Below are positions 1 through 12,487 of a stretch of 64,000 bases of DNA, one piece after another. The notes below the pieces were generated by a model. It did not search any database, was not told the DNA's origin, and was given only the letters and a program-made list of their open reading frames with translations. The stretch spans positions 1,571,092 through 1,635,091 of the forward strand of contig BCJJ01000003.1 of NCBI GenBank assembly GCA_039545355.1, written 5' to 3'. The stretch is from Trichosporon coremiiforme. Taxonomy: Eukaryota; Basidiomycota; Tremellomycetes; Trichosporonales; Trichosporonaceae. Positions within the stretch are counted from its first letter, which is position 1; every line of letters begins with the position of its first letter. The position numbers were made by a program, and so were the translations under genes.

Positions 1-732
1 GGTGAGGTCCTCCTCACGAGCCGTGTTCTCGATGATCGGCACCTCGAGCGTGTTGAAGTACGCGAGCGTCTTGCCGACGCCGCCAAGACGGACACCCTTG
101 ATCATCTCTTGGTGCGAGATACGGAAGCTCTTCGCGTCCTTGCCGAGCAGAAGCGTGAGCATAACTGTAATGTTAGCTTACTGTCTTCTGTGAACAAGCT
201 CCGACGGAGGGAAGTCCTCTGTGGGGTTGGGAAGGAAGACGCACCGGCATTCTGGGAGTGGGTGTGGATACACGACTGGGCGTCGCGCATCGTGAAAGCG
301 TTCCAGAACAGAGGCGTGCACTGCGACTCGTTCAGGCCCTTCTTGGAGGGGACGCGGAGGAGGTCACGCTTCGATCCGGGCTTGGGCACGGCCGACTGCG
401 CGAAGGGAAGGACGAACATGTGCTCGGGGAGAATGCGCTCCTTCTGGACACCCGACGGGGCGAGGTAAACGAGCTCGCTGACGTTAGCTCAGCACCGAAT
501 GACACAGCTGATACTCACCCCTTGCGCATCGAGATACCACCGCCGGTACCGGTGACCCAGCCGAGCTTGTAGAACTCGCGGCACAGCTCGGGGATGAGGT
601 TGGCGGGCTGGCGTCAGCTCGAAGCTCGGCGGAGGGAAGACAACGTACGTGCTCGGGGTCCTGGCTCTGGACGAGCGCCTCGGCCTCCGTGCTGAGGGGC
701 GTGATGTCACCGTATCCTTCGATCTTGACCAT
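1..732 (-). CDS. MDE1: Methylthioribulose-1-phosphate dehydratase (methionine salvage), 3' part cut by window edge
   Basis: Cytosolic zinc-dependent class II aldolase-like enzyme that dehydrates 5-methylthioribulose-1-phosphate to diketomethylthiopentyl phosphate in the methionine salvage pathway. Four exons read on the minus strand: 649-732, 519-607, 245-477 and 1-164, separated by introns of 41, 41 and 80 nt with clean GT-AG ends; joining them gives 190 codons with no stop before the window ends. Recognisable family blocks in order are [11 protein letters not shown], the [10 protein letters not shown] segment, the zinc-binding IHTHSQNA motif, and HQEMIKG followed by [13 protein letters not shown]. 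These match the APIP/Mde1 family (about 240 residues), so about 50 C-terminal residues lie outside the window. The start ATG at 732 opens a short acidic leader before the conserved domain. Confidence 0.93.
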
Positions 733-1084
733 ACTTGCTCGTTGAGGCGGAGTGGATTGGGGGTGGTGAGGAACCGAGAACAATAACAAACGTTCCCTCC
801 CACGGCGAACTTTTGATCTCGGGTCATTTCTCAGGCACGTGGGATGTCGCTATCGTCCCTGCACATTCGCGGTGTGCTCACCAGGCAGTCACTTGTGGTC
901 TGCTCCCAACTGCACACCAAGCTCATAAAAGGACCATCTGTACATCTGTACATTCATGTTACGTTTGATTAGAGCTACAAGTTGTTGAAATACTGGCAAT
1001 AGCTGAACATTGTGAATAATAACGAGTCTCGTTAAGTTGATTAACTACCCTGTCTCTCTGTGTACTGCATGATGCTTCTCTTCC
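733..1084. other. Intergenic: promoter side of MDE1 and 3' side of the F-box-like gene
   Basis: 352 bp between two minus-strand genes. No supported ORF. The part nearest 733 should carry the MDE1 promoter. A TATA-like word on the minus strand (around 926-932) is the only candidate element I see. Confidence 0.5.
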
Positions 1085-3844
1085 TCACCATCTATTCCTG
1101 TCCGCGTCACTTCCCCTCCTTCCGCTTCCGCTTCCCGACCAGTAGCCCCCAGTGCTTCGAGGCGAGTCGACGTCCGTGCCCTTGCTGTTGCTGGGTCGAC
1201 CGCTGTCCGCCACCGACAACCTACTGCTGCCAGGCGGATTGTCGATGTCCATCCCGCGGGGGTAGTCACCGCCACCCTGGCTGTAGCTCGGACGACGTTC
1301 ACCATTCGCGCTCCTATGCCTGTCGCTGTCGCGGTGCTTCACTTCCATACTGGATGAGCGTGGGGGTCGACCGGCGTCCATGTAACGGAAACGCTCACCG
1401 TCGGCGGGCTGGCGGTAGCGAGGTGGATCGGCATAGTGCGAGCGGCCGTCTTCCGCATAACTTCTAGGTCGGTCACCATTCGTTATGTGGTGATCCCGAA
1501 ACCCGCGAGTGAGAGGCTTCATGTCCCCTCCCGAGCTCGGACGTCCATGGTCCTCACTCTTGGCTCGGCTAGACGGTCGCGACTGGTCCTCTTCGCCTGA
1601 CCAGCGACGCTTGCCACCGCTGTCAGAGCTCATGCTCGCCTGAGACGCCTGAGTGGGGCTTCGATGGATGTCTCGAGGGAAGTCACGGGACGTCTCGACG
1701 GGACTCTTGACAAGACCGGCACTACCATTCTGTAGGGTCGGACTCTGGCTGCCGGGATTGACGGGGCTGTGTTGCGATGTGGAGCTCAGCGGCTTCATAG
1801 GTTGACGAGGGAAGGACGCGTCGCTCTGCATACCTCCAACCACCGTGTCGATCATGGTCACGCCCTTCGACTCTTCCCAAGTCTTGGGCATGTGGTCGGG
1901 GTAAAACACATCACCGGCGCGAAGGAAGGCGAATGGCCCCTCGTAGCCATGGCGGTTCTCAGGCGTCAGGCAGTCTCTCCACTTGCCAACAAAGCCACCA
2001 TTGACATGCAAGTATCCCCTCAGCAGCCACCTGCCCACAGGGTACTTGTCGGCTTCGCCCACGGAGAGCAACACCAAGCCATCCCACGAGCGAATTCTGC
2101 CGCGAATGGTGGCGTTACCCCAGCCACATCTGTGGCGTCCAGAAAGCAAGATCTCCTTCGTCCAGCCGGGCTTCTCAGGTGCGTACAACTCATCGCCGGT
2201 AAGGACCTTGTACCCGTATCCGGCACGGATGAAGTTGAGTTCAGCCTCGGAGTCTTCGTCCCCGAATCCGGCGTTCATCAACTTTCCGCGGCCGCCGACC
2301 TCGTTCTCCGGAACGCGGATGACCGTCTCCTCGAGTTCAATCTCCACGCCGTTACGGTGGAACGTGCCAGTCTGAAGAGCATGAGCGTTCCCAGCCAAGG
2401 CCTGTCGGTAGCCATCAAAGTCGAAAAAGAGCATCTCCCCGCGCCAGAACCCAGACATCCGCTTGTGGAACGTCAACGGAGGCAGGCCGACCCCGTTGTG
2501 TGCGTCCTGGCACACTGAATTGCGTTGCCACTCCAGGTCGTGGTACAGGGACGGCAGGAGATGAGTCTCGCTGAACAAGCCCCTGGCGGGCTCTTCAGCC
2601 CAGAGCGTGCATCCCGGTTTGATGCCCATGCGTTCGGGGTGACGAGCCAGGAGTCGGAAGAACATGATGTATGCCGCAGCCGCAATGTGGGGAGGCGCAC
2701 GCATGTGCGAGTGGCCGAATCGAGAATAAGGAGCCAGATGATGAGCGATGGGCTGGTGCTCTTTGCACTGCGGGTTGCACACTGGAAGTTTGCGGTAACG
2801 CCAGTCGGCGTACTCCAGGGGGAAATGAGCACTCCCGAATACGAACGGCCGGAAAAGGAAGATCTTCTCGTCCACTTCCGCTGGAGTCCTCTCTCCAAAC
2901 AGATCACACGTCGAGAGGAGTGTGATCCAGCATGCGAGAGACCTAGTCGGGTTGACTTCTGGGAAGCCGGGCTTGAGCGATGCCGCCAAGACGTTCTGGT
3001 TGTACTCGAGCAAGATCCACTTGTGGAACAGGCACTCATCCGTCAGGAAGGCGAGGTTCCGATAGTCTGCGTGTGTCAGCCAGATCTTGTGTGCTTGTCT
3101 CGACTACTCACCGTTCTCGGTGAAAAGGAACCACAAAATCCAGTTGTCCGAGGTCATGTTAGGGTGCGCCGACACACCGTTAGGGGACAGTGTTTGATGC
3201 ATGACTGCCCAGCGCATACGACTGCGCAAATCCCAACGGGCCTTGTACTCGCGCGCCCAGGCCCTGGGATCTGAGAATGTGGGTGACGACAGCGACCGCC
3301 AGGTGCTGGCATCGTAAACTTCTTTGGGCTTGTTCGTTTTGCGAATGTCGTACATCCACTGTGTCCGACGGATCAGACCGTCAGTGTCAAACGTATCCCG
3401 GAAAAGCCAGTGGTAAAGCACGGGGTTGTTCTTGATCCTGAGTTTGCGGTAGATCGATCGGCAGGTGAGGTACAAGGGGAACAAACGACCAGGGCGTCCC
3501 GCCTTCAGCTTGCCATCTTTGGTGTCGACCACAACGTGGTACGCAATGTTGGCCAGCACTTCCGCTGGCATGTCGGCCAGCTCGGGGAGAGGGCGGTGGG
3601 ACGACGACGACGACTCCATCGCCGGAGACACATTGAACGACGACGGAGAGTGGACTAGGCTGCCTGCCCTCATGCTGTCAACACTACTGGTGCTGCTGGG
3701 CCTCCGGACATGGTGGCTGGCGTAGTCGTACAGTTGCGGCGGCGACGAGTCGGTTGAAGGTGGCGATGGGCCTGTCGGGGAGAGAATGAACTGCAGGGAG
3801 GCCTTGCGGGAGGGGGGGTGGGATGATGGTAATGAAGGAGGCAT
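1085..3844 (-). CDS. F-box-like protein of unknown function with Ser/Arg-rich tail
   Basis: Two exons (3112-3844 and 1085-3066) flank a 45 nt intron and give about 904 residues. The N-terminal 85 residues are Ser/Pro-rich and probably disordered. Around residues 88-140 there is an F-box-like helix pattern (LPELADMPAEVLANIAYHVV, then LFPLYLTCRSIYRKL). The middle (to about residue 620) is a tryptophan- and aromatic-rich globular region seen in uncharacterised basidiomycete proteins. The last 250 residues are low-complexity with many Ser, Arg, Asp and Gly. F-box proteins usually bring substrates to SCF ubiquitin ligases, but here the motif is weak and no substrate domain is recognised, so this role is inference. 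The acceptor at 3067 was chosen because it keeps the frame and yields a continuous conserved-looking helix; the nearest alternative runs into a stop. Confidence 0.7.
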
Positions 3845-5093
3845 ATCGAGTTCCGCTACGCTGCCAGGTTGGCGTGCCGACGAAAGCTGGAGGGTTGAGA
3901 CCGTAATGGTTACGGGTGGACGCGGGGGTCGCAGTGCGAGTGGTGGAAGTGTGTTAGTTCCAAGATCCGAGTTGCAGCATCGACCGGCTCAACTAGAATA
4001 GCTGGGATGATGTTGGTCAAGGCCGAAGGAACGGGACAGGTGGGCCCGATGATGTGCAAGGGCTTCAGATTTGGTGGCGCACGAGGGTACGAGGGACTGA
4101 AGGGTCGGTGGAAGGGCAGGGACCAGGACAAGGTGAGCCAGCGGCAATTAGTATCTCGATGCGGCGGGCTAGGCGGACCGGACGCTCAAGCACGGTGGGG
4201 ATAAAGAGCTCGCGGGGCGATGGGCAGACTGGATCCACAACAAAGACGCTGAGAGCGCTGTAATGTCGGGAGACAACTTTGGGCTGGTGGTGGTAGTGAC
4301 GAACGCTCGCAAGGAATGATGAGGAAGGGGGTTTGCGGAATAATGAAGTCGAAAGCTTGTTAAAGTCGGTAGTCGAACAGACGACTTGCTGGACAGAGGA
4401 TAGGAAGCAGCAGGATGTGTGTGTAGTGTGAGGAGTCGAAGTGTCAGAGATGTCGCTCGGTGCCGTTTAGGTGTCGCTAGGTGTCAGAGGGGGAGCAAGA
4501 TGCAAAGTAAGCGAGGAACAATATGATGGGTGATGAATCGAGATGATCGACACGAGTGTGCGTAATTGCAACCTCTGCGGTGATGCTATTCCAGTTCCAG
4601 TTACGCAATAAAGCTGACATTATCTCCAGAATACAGCTCCAGCGGCATGTCATGACTCTCTCTTGCTCCTCTTCATTCCCCCTTCGGCCTCCTCGGCATG
4701 ACGGATGGCTCGAAACTATTCGCTTGCTCCAAGATGTGATGCATGAGCGCACATAACACATCCGCATGAAGGACGCCAGTGCTGGATGCCAGATGCCAGA
4801 TGCGGATACTCGATACACGAGACGCCATGAACCCCACTCTCCGAGAAGCAGTTCTGCAGCTCCGGGATGGTGTGCATGCAAAGAGCTCGGCCATGTATAT
4901 CCACAATGTCCAAACAGATCTTGACGGTTTGGCGGGACAGCAGCGACCCTGGCATACCTGGGCCGGCGAGCTTTGGCTCTGGCCCCGCGACACATCCAGG
5001 ACGTCAGGACAACATGACGGTCAGGACCCAGGACGGAAATCCAGGATCCCAGGAAATCAACGATCAGGGTCCCAGGGAGCGAGCCGGTAGCAG

Positions 5094-5117
5094 CCCAGAC
5101 AACCCAGACAACCCAGC
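5094..5117. repeat. Short tandem repeat, 9-mer CCCAGACAA
   Basis: Two full copies and a partial third copy of CCCAGACAA in direct tandem. Confidence 0.8.
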
Positions 5118-7272
5118 CCATGCATGCCAGCGGGCGGCGACCTCTCTGCCCTCCGTTCCTGCGTCCTGCATGGCGGTGTCGTGCGTGCGTCCTGCATCTC
5201 TAATCAGATATTCTTTGCAGTCGTTCGGTCTGCGTGGGTCCACCACGTCGCACGGCATCATCTCACCCGCTCATCTATCGCGGGCGACTCTCAGGTTCCA
5301 AGCAAGTGCCGCCGGCGCCAGGCCCCTGACGAGAAACAGGATGCAGTTGCTTCGTATCGCAGCAGTGTCGCATGTTAGCGCTCCGCTCTGCATCACGCTC
5401 GTGTTGAGCAGCAACAGAAAAACGGTGCGCCCCTTCCGTCATATGTTTTGTCCCGGTCGACAGGGCCCTGCAGCAGAACAGATGCGTGGAGGAAAGAATT
5501 GAGCGAGCGAGGCTATGCATATTTCGTTGTCCCGCTGTTTCGCTGTGTGGGATGACAGTCCCACTTGGGGTGCAAGGCGGGCTGCATGCAAGCCACGATC
5601 CGCGCAGGCTCTAGCGTGTGCGCCAAGTGCAGTAGAGTTGAGTTGAGATCTGGCGGCGGGCGTTGTTCCGCCGGATGTGGACGCCGCGCTCGCCGTGCCG
5701 CTGGTGTGCTGGTGCGCTGGTTGCGCTGATGCGGGACGATAGCGCAGTTAGCGCAAAGGTGACGCGTTTGACTGGCAAGGGACGACGGGTGACTCTGGGC
5801 TGCACTTGGTCCGGTCTAGATTTGATCAGTACATTGCAGCCACACTTAAGTGCGGAAGGTTCGGTCCGAGGCTCCGTGTGATTCAAGGGACGGCTGGGCG
5901 AGAGAGAGACAGTCAGACAAGGCAGGCAAGGGCAAAGGGCCAGGATCGGACAATGAGACCACCAGGCCATGACCAGTTCACGGCCCCCGGGCGCGCGGGC
6001 GGGCAGTCTGCATCTCTGCAGTGAGGTACGTTTCCTGCCCTGGTTAAACTCAATGGCAGCGAGATCCTGTGCCTGGATCTCTCCAGATCTCGTTCTCGGT
6101 TCTCTCGGTCCTCGGCTCGCTCGCTTTGGCACTGGTCTGTCCACTTCCCCAGCCCCCGAATGCCCTTCTCCGCCCGAGACACGTCCTCCATCTGCATCAA
6201 GCCATACCCTATATCCCTACTCGCCTACTACTCCCTAATGCGCTTGCACCTTGCACCTTTGCTGCCATTTACTCCCTGCTGGCCATGACAGACAACACGG
6301 TTGTGTTTTGCGTACGGTGCCTCGCGTGCCAATTTGCACCGTCTCCTCAGGTCCACCCAGGCCCACCAAGACCGCCAGGTACCCAGGACTGTCCAGCCGC
6401 CAGGAGCGGTGGCGACGTCACTTTGGCATGTTAACATTCCACGCTTTCCTCACCGTTTAACCGAAACTCGCGCGCCTTGGATTTCAGCTTGTCCAAGGTT
6501 CTTGTCCTTCCTTCTTGTGATCACAAGGATGATCCATGTTCACCCACGACAACCGATCGGAATGCGCACCGCGATGTGAATGACCACCCCCCCCCCTCCC
6601 GGGGCCCGTCCGCACTTTGCTCATGCGACAGATCAGCCCCTACCTCCCCTGCTCGGATGCCGTTGCGTTCATTACCCAGTCTCGCGACTAGACCTGCGCC
6701 GTGCGTCGGGCGGCAGGGCTTGGCAGCTTGGCTCGCATGCCTTGCATGGTTGTCGCCCGGTGTTCAGCATCCGTGTCCAAACAGATCAAAGCTTATCCCG
6801 AATCCGAACCACGTCTCGTTGATGGACCGGATGTACAACCTTCCGGACATCCAAGATGCCCTGGACATGCTGGGCAGCTGGGCATTTACGGCCACCGATC
6901 CCTCTCGGCCCTCTCGATCCCCCCTTCGATCCCTCCTGTCCCTTGTTTCCCAGCTCCCCGTCCTCTTTCATCGAAACGCCACTGGTGCGACCAAACATGA
7001 GCGTGTCTGCACATCGGACCGCATTCCGCAATGACTGAGAGGGATGTGTCTGATCGACCCGCTGTGCGCAGCTGCAGAGCTTCCACTGTTGCATGCACTC
7101 GGTCCGGCGTTCCGGCACACTGATTTCGCAGGTCCTCGCTTCCGCTTCCGGCGCCATCACGTTCAGGACGAGATGAAGACGCGGCCTGCGGGCCTGGCGT
7201 CGCCAGATCTGTCGGCCTCGAGGCACGGCGCTACAAAACGAAGGAAGGGGCGCTACATAACGAAGGTAAGGC

Positions 7273-7287
7273 AGGAAGGAAGGAAGG
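7273..7287. repeat. GGAA microsatellite
   Basis: Three to four copies of the tetranucleotide GGAA in a purine-rich tract. Confidence 0.7.
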
Positions 7288-8163
7288 CACGGCTGGCGGC
7301 GGCGTCTGGAATGCGAGAGCAGCTGCTGTTGGCTGGCCCCACCGTACTGACGCCGACAGTTCTTCCGGTCTGACCCTTTTTGACATCAGAGATTAGCCAG
7401 ACCATCGACCATCATCAACTGGGACCCAAGGCTTTTTTCGCCAAGTACGCATGTCTGCGCCGCGAACGGGGCGGCACCACGCACGAATGCACGCATTTGC
7501 ACTGACATTTCGGCGACTCCTAGATCTGACCCGCGCCCGCGTAAGGAAGCCACCGATCACTGCCGTACACCCTCCTATCCTCCTAGCGGTTCTGCATGTG
7601 CATCAATGTCCGAGCGACGTGGCGTCGTCCCGGCGCAGCGCGCAGTTTAGTGCATACAAGGTCCTTTAGTGAGAGCATGTGGTGCGCAAGAGTCTGCGCA
7701 AAGTCTGGCCCACCCTCGGCGCCGTATTCTCCCTGCTGCAGGCGATGCCGGGTCGGCATGGCCAGCACATATGGTCCTGTATCCCTTTATCCTGCAAAGT
7801 CCTGGCCGATTGCGATGCGTAGCAGTGATCAAGAAATGCAAGAGGGCCACCGGCCCAGGCGCCTTTGCCGTTGGGTGTGCCGACCCCGTAGAACTTGAGA
7901 CCGAGGCGAAGGCGCAATCCTTCTGCCTTTGTGGTAGTCACCCCCGCACTGTGGCTCCTGGAGGCACAAGCTCCTGAGTCTGGATCAGGATCAACTTGTC
8001 TCCATGGCCCCCTCTGCCTTTCGCGCTGCACGGCCCGGCCAGCCAGCCCAGCCATGCAAAGCCAGGTCAGGGGCCTGCGTGCATGTGCACGAATGCGCAT
8101 GTAGCATACGCGCCTGCGCCGCCTCCGGGAGCAGACACCGCACCAGCGGTCCAGCCCACACCA

Positions 8164-8203
8164 CCGCCCAACCGCCCAAACCGCCCAAACCGCCAAAACC
8201 GCC
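8164..8203. repeat. Minisatellite of a 9-mer CCGCCCAAA
   Basis: About four imperfect tandem copies of CCGCCCAAA, followed by a CCGCC-rich tract. It explains the proline-rich and tryptophan-rich chance ORFs seen across it. Confidence 0.85.
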
Positions 8204-9920
8204 TTCCGCCTCCGCCGCACGCGCCGCACGGCGACTCGGCGACCACGGCGCGCGGCGACCGCAAACAGGCGAGTGAATGAGGGCAGCCGAGATCTACGCT
8301 GCGCGCTGCGGAGAAACGGACTCCCCGCTGCGCCGACGTCAGACGTCAGGTCTGTCAGGTGGAGGGGACCATGTGTTGTGTCCAGCAAGCATGGCTGCAT
8401 TGCATGGACTGACGGGGTGCCCAAAAGGGGAACGTAAGGGGAGCCGTGTACGCGCTCCGACTTCGATCGCGGCGCCGTGTCAAACCCATCTCAGGCTGAC
8501 TGTTCGTTCGCATGCCGGGCCCCATATCCGTCTGACATGGCATTGACGACTGCACGTAACGCGGCCTGCATCGATCCGCACACCTTGCTCCGCTACTAAA
8601 GGTGGTGGCGTAGTGGGATGACATGACCTCATTGCGACTTGTCAGATTGCCTCGGCTGTTGCGTTCGGGTCACGACCAGTAGGCCAGTGGCCAGTATGTG
8701 CATGAAGGATCGGCGACCGACGCCGACCCCGTAAACCTTGCGAGCCCCAACAAGGTAAACGGAGCGTTGTTCGGCTGCGCGGTCGCGATTCACCAACAGT
8801 TAATCCGCAACGCGGAGCGCGGAGCGTTGTTCCCGCTCCTCTCTCCTCCTGTACTTTGCGACTTTGCTCGGACAGGGATTGGGGTTGGTACTTGTGTCGG
8901 ACAAGCGGAGCGAAAAGCTGTACACTTCACTTGAGTAGCAAATAATCTTCGTTCCTGGCTAAGCTTGTGCCTGTGTACCTTGATAAAGCTCAAGCAGACG
9001 GGGCAGATGGGCATGTGACTCGGCGACAGAGGGTGTGTTTCGGATGACGTCAGGAAGGCTCTGCCCAGGACTGTTTAGCTGCGTCCTGCGGATCCTGCGG
9101 GTTGCCTGGGAGGGAAGGACGGAGGGAAGGTGACAGGGAGGGTGATCGAGCAAGGCACCGCGCAAGAGGAGCGTGCACCGGCGTCTGCTTTTGCTTCAAT
9201 CTGCTCGAATGCACAAATGTGCTCAGGCTCGCCAAGTCAGTCGACTCGAAACTCAGGCATCCGGAGCCAAAGCTCGCCGCGAGCCCGGCGCAGCACTCAT
9301 CGAACCGTCCTCTCAAGGCCCGCGCTGTCCCCGCTGCAGTTGTGCTTCCGGCAGAATGAATGCGACACGAGCCTCCATGGCTCATGTCAGCCAGCGATGT
9401 GAGGCTGACCGCCTCGCTCGCCCGCCAGAGTGCCCTCGTCGGATTTAGCACGACGATTCTTCAACCCGAGCACCGACGCACGGAGCGGAGCGAACCCCGA
9501 ATGCGCATACCCCGAAATCCACAGCCTTCCTGCCTGCGTACGCCTCACGCTCCACTTCGCTTGCACTCGAGACTCCAGACCAGCCAGACAAGTGCTCATG
9601 CAACACACTCTGTCTAAGCGAGCTCAGGAAGGTGAAGTGCGCTACGGGCAAGCGCATAGGACGTCGTGCGGGGAACTAGACGTGCCTCGTCGGTAGCCTG
9701 AGCTTGGGGGCTCGATACGCTGCGTTTGCGGTGTTCTGATCTGGTCGGTTGTGTCTCACCCTAGTGAAGAGCGGATGGGCGGATGAGCGGCATGGGGCAA
9801 GCTGACAAGGCGACGTGGCTGAATGCGATGCGTGCTGAATGCAAGATCTTCAGCCCGCCAGACCGTGAGGCCGTCTGCCTCGGGCCCGAAGCCCGTAAAC
9901 CAGTGGAAGCCCTGGTCCGC

Positions 9921-9939
9921 CGAGCGAGCGAGCGAGCGA
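9921..9939. repeat. CGAG microsatellite
   Basis: Nearly five perfect copies of CGAG. A shorter copy of the same motif lies at about 18901-18915. Confidence 0.85.
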
Positions 9940-12487
9940 CAGAGAGCAAGGGCTCGCTTAGTGGCTGGCGAGCGCGCCTCGTAACCTGCCTCGTTTCCTC
10001 GTCGTAGAATAGAGATCTGCGCAGGGTTGCTTACTCCCTGGCAGGGCTGCAGGGATGGAAGATCAGGCAAGACCTTAGGCAGAACAATGACGCGGGAAAC
10101 ACGTGGTTTCTCCGTTTTCTGTCGTGCTCACTACGTGCTGCGCGCTGCACATGTTGGGGCTCGGCAGGAGGGATAAGGTTGAGCCGAGCCGAGAGTGCTT
10201 TCACACACAGCTCAATCGAGAGTGTGGTGAGGTGAGGTTGGGAGTACGCCGCAAATCTTCGTCCACCTGCCAGGCAAGGAAGGAGATCGGATATCGGTCC
10301 GTCCAGCACCTGAGCACGCCCAGCCCGCCCAACCCGCCCAGGCAGAGAGGCACGAGAGGCGTACGCTTTCTTGTCTCGGAGATTTCTCGCGTAAACTGGG
10401 CGAAAAGCAGCACAAGGACGCGTACACTGCGTACACTACTGGCTGGCTGGCCCGTGGTTGGGTGACGGGCGTGCGCTTCGCGCTGCGGCGCGCCTGGCCA
10501 TCATGGGGCTGGCCCGACTGGCCAGAAGCGCCAGAAGCGCCGGTGCCGGTTGTGGCTGCGAGATTCGCCAGATCTCCTATTGCCATCCTTTGTGCCAGAT
10601 TCGACGCCAGCGGCGTCAGTATCAGCCCGGTTGATCGAACAATGCTTGCGCCTGTTCGCCAGCAGGCAAGGACGCTATACGTCAATGCGCCAGATGCACA
10701 TATGGTACGGTAGATCTTGCCAGGTTGCCAGATGCACGCTCGGCAGATCTCCGGCAGATGCCATGCCGAGGATAACTAGATGCTCGGCAGATCCACGGGA
10801 CTTGGAGAACTGGCAGCGAAGCGTGGTGCGGTTACTCTTCCTCGAAAAAGCTGCATGTGGCGCAGTGAGGTATGCAGATCTTGACTCCTGGCGGCGGGCC
10901 ACAGATCAGATGTGCCCATCGGCCGCAACGCAGGTACGCAGGCCGCAGGTCGGGATCTCGCAGTCTCATCGGGTTTGAGGCGTATTCGGGCCTGCCTGTT
11001 CCAGCCTGAGGTCAGGCGCCTGTGGCTGAGGCCATGTGTGCGGTGACCTGCCGTGGCCGTCGGGTGAGGGTGCGGGCAACGGTAGCAGGTTTTGTTACAT
11101 TAGTGCAAATCTTCGCGCAGCCTGTTGTCTGCTGGTCCTGCGTTCGTGGCGCTTGTCGTAGTGGCAGGCGTGTGCTTCAGACGACGACCGGTCGGGCCAC
11201 TCCGCTGCGCTGTGTGCGGCGATTTACTTTTGAGTGGCAGGCCGGGACGGAGTGGCAGATCTGTCTCTTGCGCGACTCTTGCTGGACGCAGTAATACTAT
11301 GCGCCTCTGCAGAGTCCGTACCACTGTGACACGCAGGACTCGTTGAACCGTACCGACGGGAAACGACCAGGCGAGACCGCATACGAACAACCAGGCGAGA
11401 GTAGAAACCGTCGACTGGCTTGGTCGCATGTTCGCGGTATATCTGCCGCTAACGAACACCTTCGATCATTCTGCTGTAGGACACGCTGTCCACCACACAT
11501 CCTTGCAATGTAGGATATGTTGCAGGGCCGTGAGAATGCCATGCCGAGCCTCACCCTCCGAACAATGATAAGCGGCACGAGATGCTGCAGTCGCAGCTGC
11601 CCTGATCGAAAGGTTTGTGCGGGTCTGAGTGCCCGAGAGTTCATCCCACGGCGGAAAGTGGACGAATAGACTTGCCATGCCGCTTCGATCTGGCTCCTCT
11701 GCCTGGGATCATGGCATCTCCCTTCGAAACTGCCACGGTCTACGTCCTGACGTGCTGCAGATGCCGTTGTGAACTGACTTTCCAGGCGGAGGTGGGCGGG
11801 CGACTGATCGAGATGACACTGCAGGGTGGGATTCTCGTGTCCGGTGGCTTTCCCTGGGTTGAGACTCATCAGTGTGCGAGGCCACTCGGAGAAGAAGAAG
11901 AGTATTGGCGTTACAGGGACGTCATCGTGTCGCTAAGAACCGGTACTGACTTCGTTGGACACTTGAAACGGGAGCCACACCTCGAGCGCTCAAACAGAGT
12001 ATCCGGTGTCGTTCTTGTGAGGTGCCGCCTGTGGACTGCAGAGCTTTGTGAAGTACTCACACGCCTATCTGGGAGCGTCTCCAATTGGAGATTGCAGCGG
12101 GGAGTTGCAACATGTCTACAGTTGTCCGGGGACGACAGCGAAATACCACATCGTCAGATAGGACAAGCACAACGCGCTTCCATATTGTGACCCTCGATCC
12201 TCCAATGCGGCAAAAAAGAGCGGGGTTCCAATAGTAGAAAGCATCCCGCACAATATGCACAACCCACCACCTCTATGCACTGCATAGAAAGATGACACGC
12301 AACAAAGCGATCACAGACTCGCCACCCTCGTTACCGACAAGCGGGACCCCGCGTCAGACGGGACCAAAGCACGCGACTACATTACGTCGTCATCTGGGCG
12401 CTTGTCACCTCCACCAGCCCCTTTCTTTGATTTTCGACCATACCTGACCACAGCACACCCTACAAGAAGCAGTCTGCAGCGCACACA

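Larger units (their letters stand above)
3845..12487. other. 8.6 kb region without a supportable gene
   Basis: No ORF here has a recognisable domain, consistent codon use or a convincing exon chain on either strand; the longest (252 codons on the minus strand near 7666-8424, 191 codons on plus near 11615-12190) have arginine, cysteine and tryptophan compositions typical of chance frames in GC-rich DNA. I see no retrotransposon or transposase motifs, long terminal repeats or tRNA. Short simple repeats occur (listed separately) and the words CAGATC, GCCAGA and AGATCT recur. In a region that otherwise has a gene about every 2 kb this gap is anomalous. Its ends must hold the promoters of the F-box-like gene and of the cysteine synthase-like gene. 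Confidence 0.6.

Noticed and set aside
6069..6434. 121-codon frame with a signal-peptide-like start
   Set aside because: Hydrophobic start followed by Pro-rich sequence without domain, introns or coding bias; treated as chance.
7666..8424. 252-codon minus-strand frame in the gene-poor gap
   Set aside because: Arg/Trp-rich sequence produced by the CCGCCCAAA minisatellite and GC-rich DNA; no family features.
11297..12190. Overlapping 190-codon frames on both strands before the cysteine synthase-like gene
   Set aside because: Neither shows a domain, codon bias or promoter; both strands being equally open suggests chance.
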